From Nocardioides sp. WS12 (GTDB lineage Bacteria; Actinomycetota; Actinomycetes; Propionibacteriales; Nocardioidaceae), in assembly GCF_014108865.1 (NCBI RefSeq), contig NZ_CP053928.1, forward strand, positions 4,402,001 through 4,466,000: DNA of 64,000 bases. Reading direction: 5' to 3'. The translations under genes were made by a program, and so were the position numbers. The notes below the pieces were generated by a model, which did not search any database, was not told the origin of the DNA, and saw nothing but the letters and a program-made list of their open reading frames with translations. Numbering within the stretch: the stretch's first letter is position 1; the number at the start of each line of letters is the position of its first letter. This document shows, piece after piece, positions 57,755 to 64,000 of this stretch.

Positions 57755-58837
57755 GTGAAGACCTGGAAGAGGACGTCGGCGGCCGCGGCCGTGGCACTCA
57801 TGGCGAGCGCGGGCCTGGCCGCGTGTGGCGACGCACCGGAAGAGGGCTCGGACGCCAAGAGCGACTTCCTGCCCTGCATCCTTTCCGACGCGGGCGGCTT
57901 CAACGACAAGTCGTTCAACCAGCTGAGCTACGAGGGCGTGAAGGACGCGGCCGAGGAGCTCAACAGCGAGTACAAGGAATTCGAGTCGAAGAACGAGAAC
58001 GACTACGCCGGTGCCCTCGACGGCTTCGTCACCGCTGGCTGCGACGCCATCGTGACGGTCGGCTTCGCTCTCTCCGCTGCCACGGTCGAGTCCGCGAAGG
58101 CCAACCCCGACATCGAGTACATCCTCATCGATGACGCGGCCGACAACGACTTCAACGGCACCAAGGACGCCGACAACATCAAGCCGATCCTGTACGACAC
58201 GGCTCAGGCGGCGTTCCTCGCCGGCTACGCGGCCGCTGACTACACGAAGACCGGCGTCGTCGGCACGTACGGCGGCCAGCCGTTCCCGACCGTGACGATC
58301 TTCATGGACGGCTTCAAGCAGGGCGTGGAGTACTACGCCAAGGAGAAGCAGAAGGACGTCAAGCTCGTCGGCTGGGAGGGCGGCGACAAGGGCGTCTTCA
58401 CCGGTGGCTTCGACGCCAACGAGAAGGCGACCAACACCGCCAAGCAGATCCTCGACCAGAACGCCGACATCATCCTGCCGGTCGGTGGTCCGATCTACCA
58501 GGGCGCGCTGACCGCCATCGCCGACTCGGGCAAGGACATCGCCCTCGTCGGTGTGGACGCCGACTTCTTCGAGACCGACCCGAAGACGGCCGACGTCATC
58601 TTCACCTCGATCCTCAAGAACATGAAGCAGTCCACGACCGAGGCCGTGCTGGCTGCGGGCAACGACGAGTTCAACGCTGACGCCTACGTCGGCACGCTGG
58701 AGAACGACGGAGTCGGCCTGGCGCCGTTCCACAACTTCGAGAGCAAGATCTCCGACACGCTCGCTGCTGAGCTCGAGACCGTGAAGGCCGGCATCATCGA
58801 CGGCTCGATCCCGGTCACGTCGTACCTCAACAAGTAA
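57755..58837 (+). CDS. BMP-family nucleoside-binding lipoprotein
   Basis: A 360-residue substrate-binding lipoprotein of the BmpA/PnrA family, which binds purine and other nucleosides for an ABC importer. Lipobox LAAC puts the lipid on Cys24. The Med/BMP domain shows DAGGFNDKSFNQLSYEGVKDAA (nucleoside-contacting FNDKSF), VGFALSAAT, FLAGYAAADYTKTGVVGTYGG and FTGGFDANEKATNTAKQIL. I chose GTG 57755 with GGAGGA 5 nt before it; an ATG at 57704 lacks a ribosome-binding site. Strong hairpin 58865-58894 after the stop probably limits read-through into the transporter genes, keeping the binding protein in excess. The substrate is inferred from the neighbouring salvage enzymes. Confidence 0.93.
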   Translation: MKTWKRTSAAAAVALMASAGLAACGDAPEEGSDAKSDFLPCILSDAGGFNDKSFNQLSYEGVKDAAEELNSEYKEFESKNENDYAGALDGFVTAGCDAIVTVGFALSAATVESAKANPDIEYILIDDAADNDFNGTKDADNIKPILYDTAQAAFLAGYAAADYTKTGVVGTYGGQPFPTVTIFMDGFKQGVEYYAKEKQKDVKLVGWEGGDKGVFTGGFDANEKATNTAKQILDQNADIILPVGGPIYQGALTAIADSGKDIALVGVDADFFETDPKTADVIFTSILKNMKQSTTEAVLAAGNDEFNADAYVGTLENDGVGLAPFHNFESKISDTLAAELETVKAGIIDGSIPVTSYLNK

Positions 58838-58864
58838 GCGCGTAGCACCGCACGACAGGCTCCA

Positions 58865-58894
58865 GGGGAGGTCGGCCACAGGGCCGGCCTCCCC
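58865..58894 (+). terminator. Strong intercistronic hairpin after the BMP lipoprotein gene
   Basis: GGGGAGGTCGGCC (58865-58877) pairs with GGCCGGCCTCCCC (58882-58894) over 13 bp with one G-T wobble and loop ACAG. GGTCTGTTTCC follows. It lies 28 nt after the lipoprotein stop and 87 nt before the ATPase start, so it may be a partial terminator or 3' stabiliser. Confidence 0.75.
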
Positions 58895-58981
58895 CGGTCT
58901 GTTTCCTCCCATCACCATCGCCCGCCAGTTTCATGGCGAGTTCACTGGTATCTGTTCGCCCGCTCGGTAAGGATCCCGTTT

Positions 58982-60492
58982 ATGACGCTTGAACTGCGGG
59001 GCATCACGAAACGGTTCGGCCCCCTGGTCGCCAACGACCGGATCTCCCTCACGGTGGAGGAAGGCGAGATCCACGCACTCCTCGGGGAGAACGGCGCGGG
59101 CAAGTCCACCTTGATGAACGTGCTCTACGGCCTCTACCAGGCCGACGAGGGCGAGATCGTGCTGGACGGCGCGCCGATGACCTTCACCGGTCCCGGAGAC
59201 GCGATGGCCGCCGGCATCGGCATGGTCCACCAGCACTTCATGCTCATCCCCGTCTTCACCGTCGCCGAGAACGTCATGCTCGGCAACGAGTCCACCGGCT
59301 TCGCCGGCAAGCTCGACATCGACGCCGCCCGCGAACGGGTGCGCGAGATCTCCGCGCGGTTCGGCTTCGACGTCGACCCCGACGCACTCATCGAGACGCT
59401 GCCCGTCGGCGTCCAGCAGCGGGTGGAGATCATCAAGGCCCTCTCGCGCGACGCGCGGGTCCTCGTCTTCGACGAGCCGACCGCCGTCCTCACGCCGCAG
59501 GAGACCGACGAGCTGATGGCGATCATGCGCCAGCTCAAGGAGTCCGGCACCTCCATCGTCTTCATCAGCCACAAGCTCCGCGAGGTCCGCGCGATCGCCG
59601 ACCGGATCACGGTCATCCGCCGCGGTGCGGTCGTCGGCGAAGCCAGCCCCACCGCCACCAACGCCGAACTGGCCGCCCTCATGGTGGGCCGTCCCGTCGA
59701 GCTCACCGTCCACAAGGACCCCGCAAAGCCCGGCGCCGACGCGCTCGTGGTCAAGGACCTTCAGGTCATCGACGCCACTGGCCACATCCACCTCGACAGC
59801 ATCAGCTTCTCCATCGCCACCGGCGAGGTCCTCGGCGTCGCCGGGGTCCAGGGCAACGGACAGACCGAGCTGACCGAGGCGCTGCTGGGCCTGCAGGCCC
59901 ACGTCAAGGGCTCCGCCGAGCTCGACGGCCACCAGCTGGTCGGCAAGTCGGTCCGCAAGGTGCTCGACGCCGGCGTCGGCTTCATCCCCGAGGACCGGCA
60001 GGTCGACGGCCTCGTCGCCGACTTCACGCTGTCCGAGAACCTCATGCTGAATCGCAGCCACGGTGCGCCCTTCGTCCGGTTCGGCACGATCCGCCGCAAG
60101 CTCCTCGAGACCTTCGCCAGCGAGAAGCTGGTCGAGTACGACGTCCGGGCACGCGGCATCGAATCGATGGCCGGACAGCTCTCCGGCGGCAACCAGCAGA
60201 AGGTCGTCGTGGCCCGCGAGCTGTCGCGCGAGCTGCGCCTGCTCGTCGCTGCGCAACCGACCCGCGGCGTCGACGTCGGGTCGATCGAGTTCATTCACAA
60301 GCAGGTCGTCGCGACGCGCGACTCCGGCGTCCCCGTGCTGCTGGTCTCGACCGAGCTCGACGAGATCGCAGCCCTGTCGGACCGGATCATGGTCCTGTAC
60401 CGCGGAAGGATCGTCGGCATCGTGCCCGCAGACACCCCGAGGGAGACCCTCGGCCTGATGATGGCCGGCGAGCGGCCCGAAGGGATCGTGGC

Positions 60493-60496
<4 letters not shown>
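58982..60496 (+). CDS. Nucleoside ABC importer ATPase (two nucleotide-binding domains)
   Basis: A 504-residue tandem ATPase of the sugar/nucleoside (CUT2-like) class. Domain 1 has Walker A GENGAGKSTLM, signature LPVGVQQRVEIIKAL (degenerate) and Walker B VLVFDEPTAVLTPQE. Domain 2 begins near residue 255 with a degenerate Walker A (GVAGVQGNGQTELTEALLG) and a canonical signature, LSGGNQQKVVVAREL. Each composite site therefore combines one good and one degraded motif, as is usual in this class. Its stop overlaps the first permease by 4 nt. With the BMP lipoprotein and two permeases it makes a complete importer. Confidence 0.94.
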
Positions 60497-61826
<1,330 letters not shown>

Positions 61827-61830
<4 letters not shown>

Positions 61831-63113
61831 GCGCCCCGGTCAAGGTTCCTGTGCCGATCGACGACGACATCCCCGTCGCCGGACTGCGGGGCGCACTCAA
61901 GGCCCCGATCGTCCTCGGCGTCGTCACGATGCTGGTCTCGCTGCTCGTCGCCTTCAAGTCGCGCGAGGGCGACACCACGTTCCGCCTGGCCACCGACACG
62001 GACCTGTTCGAGCTGCCCGAAATCACCGTCCCCTCGACGCCCTCGGTCACCACGATCGTCATCCTGCTCGCACTGTGCACGGTCGCCTCGGCGTTCCTGG
62101 TGAGTCGCGGTCGTCGTACTCCGATCTGGCTGGTGGCGCTGTTCTCCGTCCTGGCCATGACCGGCTTCCTGTGCTGGGCCGCGGCCGGCGCCGCGGTGCC
62201 GGTGATCGGCCTCCTCGGCGGCTCGATCGCCCTCGCCGTGCCCCTGGTGTTCGGCGCCCTCGGTGGCGTCCTGGGTGAACGGGCCGGCGTCGTCAACATC
62301 GCCATCGACGGCCAGTTGCTCTTCGGCGCGTTCGCCGCCGCGATGTTCGGCACCATCGTCGGATCCCCGTGGGGCGGTCTGGTCGCGGCGATGTGCGCCG
62401 GCGCCCTCGTCGCGCTGGTGCTGAGCTTCTTCGCGATCACCTACTTCGTCGACCAGGTGATCGTGGGCGTGGTGCTCAACGTGCTGGTGATCGGCCTGAC
62501 CAGCTTCCTGTTCGGCCAGATCCTCGCCGAGAACACCGAGGGACTGAACAGCCCGCCGCACTTCGAACGCATCCCGATCCCGCTGCTCGGGGAGATCCCG
62601 ATCATCGGTCCGGTGCTGTTCCGTCAAACGATCCTCGTCTACCTCATGTACTTCGCAGTCTTCGCGGTCGCCTGGGCCCTCTACCGCACCCGATGGGGCC
62701 TGCGCGTCCGCGCCGTCGGCGAGCACCCGAAGGCAGCCGACACCGTCGGCATCAAGGTCAACAGGACCCGCTACACCACGATGATCATTGCCGGCCTGAT
62801 CGCCGGTGCCGGCGGCGCGACGTACACGCTCGTCTCGGTCCCGCAGTTCGGTGAGGAGATGACCGACGGTGCCGGCTACATCGCGCTCGCTGCGGTGATC
62901 TTCGGCCGCTGGGACCCGGTCCGCGCGACCCTCGCGGCGCTGCTGTTCGGCTTCGCGACGAACCTGTCGGGCGTGCTGTCGGTGATCGGATCACCGGTGC
63001 CCAGCCAGTTCATGCTGATGCTGCCGTACGTCGTCACGATCATCGCCGTCGCCGGACTGGTCGGGCACTCCCGGGCGCCCGCCGCCGACGGGATCCCGTA
63101 CCGCAAGGGCTAG
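61827..63113 (+). CDS. Nucleoside ABC importer permease, second subunit
   Basis: A 428-residue partner permease with about ten helices. Family motifs are LVFGALGGVLGERAGVVNIAIDGQLLFGAFAAAMF, VIVGVVLNVLVIGLTSFLF, LRVRAVGEHPKAADTVGIKVNRTRY and AAVIFGRWDPVRATLAALLFG. The GVVNIAIDG and AVGEHPKAA segments face the ATPase and the substrate path in this family. It has an N-terminal tail of about 30 residues (VKVPVPIDDDIP). ATG 61827 overlaps the first permease by 4 nt. It ends 4 bp before the convergent M20 gene, with no clear terminator between. Confidence 0.93.
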
Positions 63114-63117
63114 CGCC

Positions 63118-64000
63118 TCAGCGGGAGCCGAGGGCGTGGATGGCCACGCCCGCCATCATCCGCGCACCGAAGCCAACGGCCTGCTCGTCCACCAGGAAGT
63201 CCCCCTGGTGGAGGTCGTAGCGCGCGCCACCCGGCGTGCGGGTGCCGAGGCGGAACATCGCGCCGGGGACCTGCTCGAGGTACCACCCGAAGTCCTCGCC
63301 GCCGAGGCTCTGCTCGACCTCCTTGCGGTGGTGGAGGCCCAGGAGTTCGTCGGCGGCCGCAGCGATCATGGCCACGCTGAGCCGGTCGTTGACGACCGGC
63401 GGGACGCCCTGGAGGTAGTCGACCGTGGCGGTCACGCCGTAGGGGCGCACGATGTCGAGGACCGCTTCGCGGACCACCGCTTCGCAGGAGGCCCAGGCTT
63501 CGGCCTCGAGGATCCGGACGGTGCCGCTGGCCATGCCGTGGTCGGGGATCACGTTGGCGGCCGAACCGGCCTTGAGCATGCCCCAGACGACGCTGACGCC
63601 GGCGCGAGGATCCATCCGGCGGCTGAGGACAGCCGGCAGTTCGCTGGCGACCTTGGCCAGCGCGAAGGTCAGGTCCCCGGTCAGGTGCGGCCGCGACGTG
63701 TGCCCACCGTTGCCTTCGAGGCGTACGTCGATCCGGTCGGCCGCGCTGGTGATGGGACCCGTGCGCAGGCCGATCGCGCCGACGTCGACCGAGGGGTCGC
63801 AGTGCAGGGCGAAGATCCGGTCGACGTCCTCGAGGGCACCGTGGTTGATCAGGTGCTTGGCGCCACCGGGCATGACCTCCTCGGCCGGCTGGAACAGCAA
63901 CCGCACCTGACCGCGCAGGAGGCCCTGCTGGTGCACCTCGCCGAGGGCGTGGGCGGCACCGACGAGTGCCGCCGTGTGCACGTCGTGGCCGCAGGCGTGG
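63118..64000 (-). CDS. M20-family amidohydrolase, N-terminus beyond window
   Basis: About 294 C-terminal residues of an M20D/HipO-type metallohydrolase (hippurate hydrolase, N-acyl-amino acid hydrolase and IAA-conjugate hydrolase-like). The visible part starts HACGHDVHTAALVGAAHAL, whose Cys/His/Asp bind metal. It continues with VRLLFQPAEEVMPGGAKHLI (catalytic Glu-Glu), ALHCDPSVDVGAIGLRTGPI (metal His), GNGGHTSRPHLTGDL in the dimerisation domain and LGGEDFGWYLEQVPGAMFRLG (last metal residue Glu/Asp). The C-terminus is complete. Convergent with the permease operon. The substrate, an N-acyl amino acid or related amide, is not determined. Confidence 0.9.
   Translation of the reverse strand, partial: HACGHDVHTAALVGAAHALGEVHQQGLLRGQVRLLFQPAEEVMPGGAKHLINHGALEDVDRIFALHCDPSVDVGAIGLRTGPITSAADRIDVRLEGNGGHTSRPHLTGDLTFALAKVASELPAVLSRRMDPRAGVSVVWGMLKAGSAANVIPDHGMASGTVRILEAEAWASCEAVVREAVLDIVRPYGVTATVDYLQGVPPVVNDRLSVAMIAAAADELLGLHHRKEVEQSLGGEDFGWYLEQVPGAMFRLGTRTPGGARYDLHQGDFLVDEQAVGFGARMMAGVAIHALGSR

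Overview
The window is a high-GC chromosomal segment from an actinobacterium, most likely of the Nocardioides/Nocardioidaceae type. The evidence is pervasive GC-rich third codon positions, frequent GTG starts, ATGA/GTGA start-stop overlaps, Pro-rich membrane-anchored proteins, HtaA-type haem proteins, a DrrA/DrrB-like exporter and two DUF222/HNH (13E12-type) genes. This taxonomic call is inference from gene content. At least fourteen genes begin without a Shine-Dalgarno but with a TANNNT -10 box 6-7 nt upstream of the start codon, the signature of leaderless transcription.

Layout. 0-12 kb: a truncated SRPBCC gene, a zinc-ribbon/PQQ-propeller membrane protein, an esterase, trigger factor with two tRNA genes (Gly-TCC, Pro-TGG), a SpoIIE-type phosphatase, an Nei/Fpg glycosylase, RpiB, a LpdA-like quinone reductase and dihydrolipoyl dehydrogenase. 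11.7-13.2 kb: an IS110-family element whose 5' leader folds into nested stems covering the transposase start. 13-20 kb: subtilase, gamma-glutamylcyclotransferase-like protein, lipoprotein propeller, purine nucleoside phosphorylase, an ABC-2 exporter and a divergent WYL regulator.

20.3-29.4 kb is a haem-iron locus: hmuT-hmuU-hmuV, three translationally coupled exported proteins (two with HtaA-type domains), a TetR regulator and haem oxygenase. Two DtxR/IdeR-like boxes (TTAGG-N4-CCTAA) stand before hmuT and before the haem oxygenase gene, and both promoters also share a second operator-like motif (TGACACTnnGnCAGnAA) that could bind the TetR protein. A truncated, internally deleted paralogue of the third HtaA-locus protein lies 4 kb downstream, next to a DUF222/HNH gene.

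33-41 kb is a catabolic cluster (amidohydrolase, acyl-CoA synthetase, alpha/beta hydrolase, TetR regulator, flavin monooxygenase, and divergently two short-chain dehydrogenases) organised round a perfect 22-bp palindrome containing back-to-back TTGACA elements. 41-49 kb: DUF305 lipoprotein, SRPBCC protein, aldo/keto reductase, phosphosugar mutase, PH-domain protein, and deoC followed by a complete and a catalytically incomplete aldehyde dehydrogenase, which together resemble a split ALDH16. 49-55 kb: second DUF222/HNH gene, tandem and REP-like repeats, small lipoprotein, flavin-binding protein with divergent MocR-type regulator, a uridine-kinase-like protein and a C39-like cysteine peptidase candidate.

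54.8-63.1 kb is a nucleoside salvage block: add, deoA and cdd on the minus strand and, divergently, a BmpA-type lipoprotein and an ATPase plus two permeases of a nucleoside ABC importer. With punA, pmm-like mutase, deoC and the aldehyde dehydrogenases elsewhere in the window, import, deamination, phosphorolysis, pentose isomerisation and aldol cleavage of (deoxy)nucleosides are all represented. The window ends in a truncated M20 amidohydrolase.
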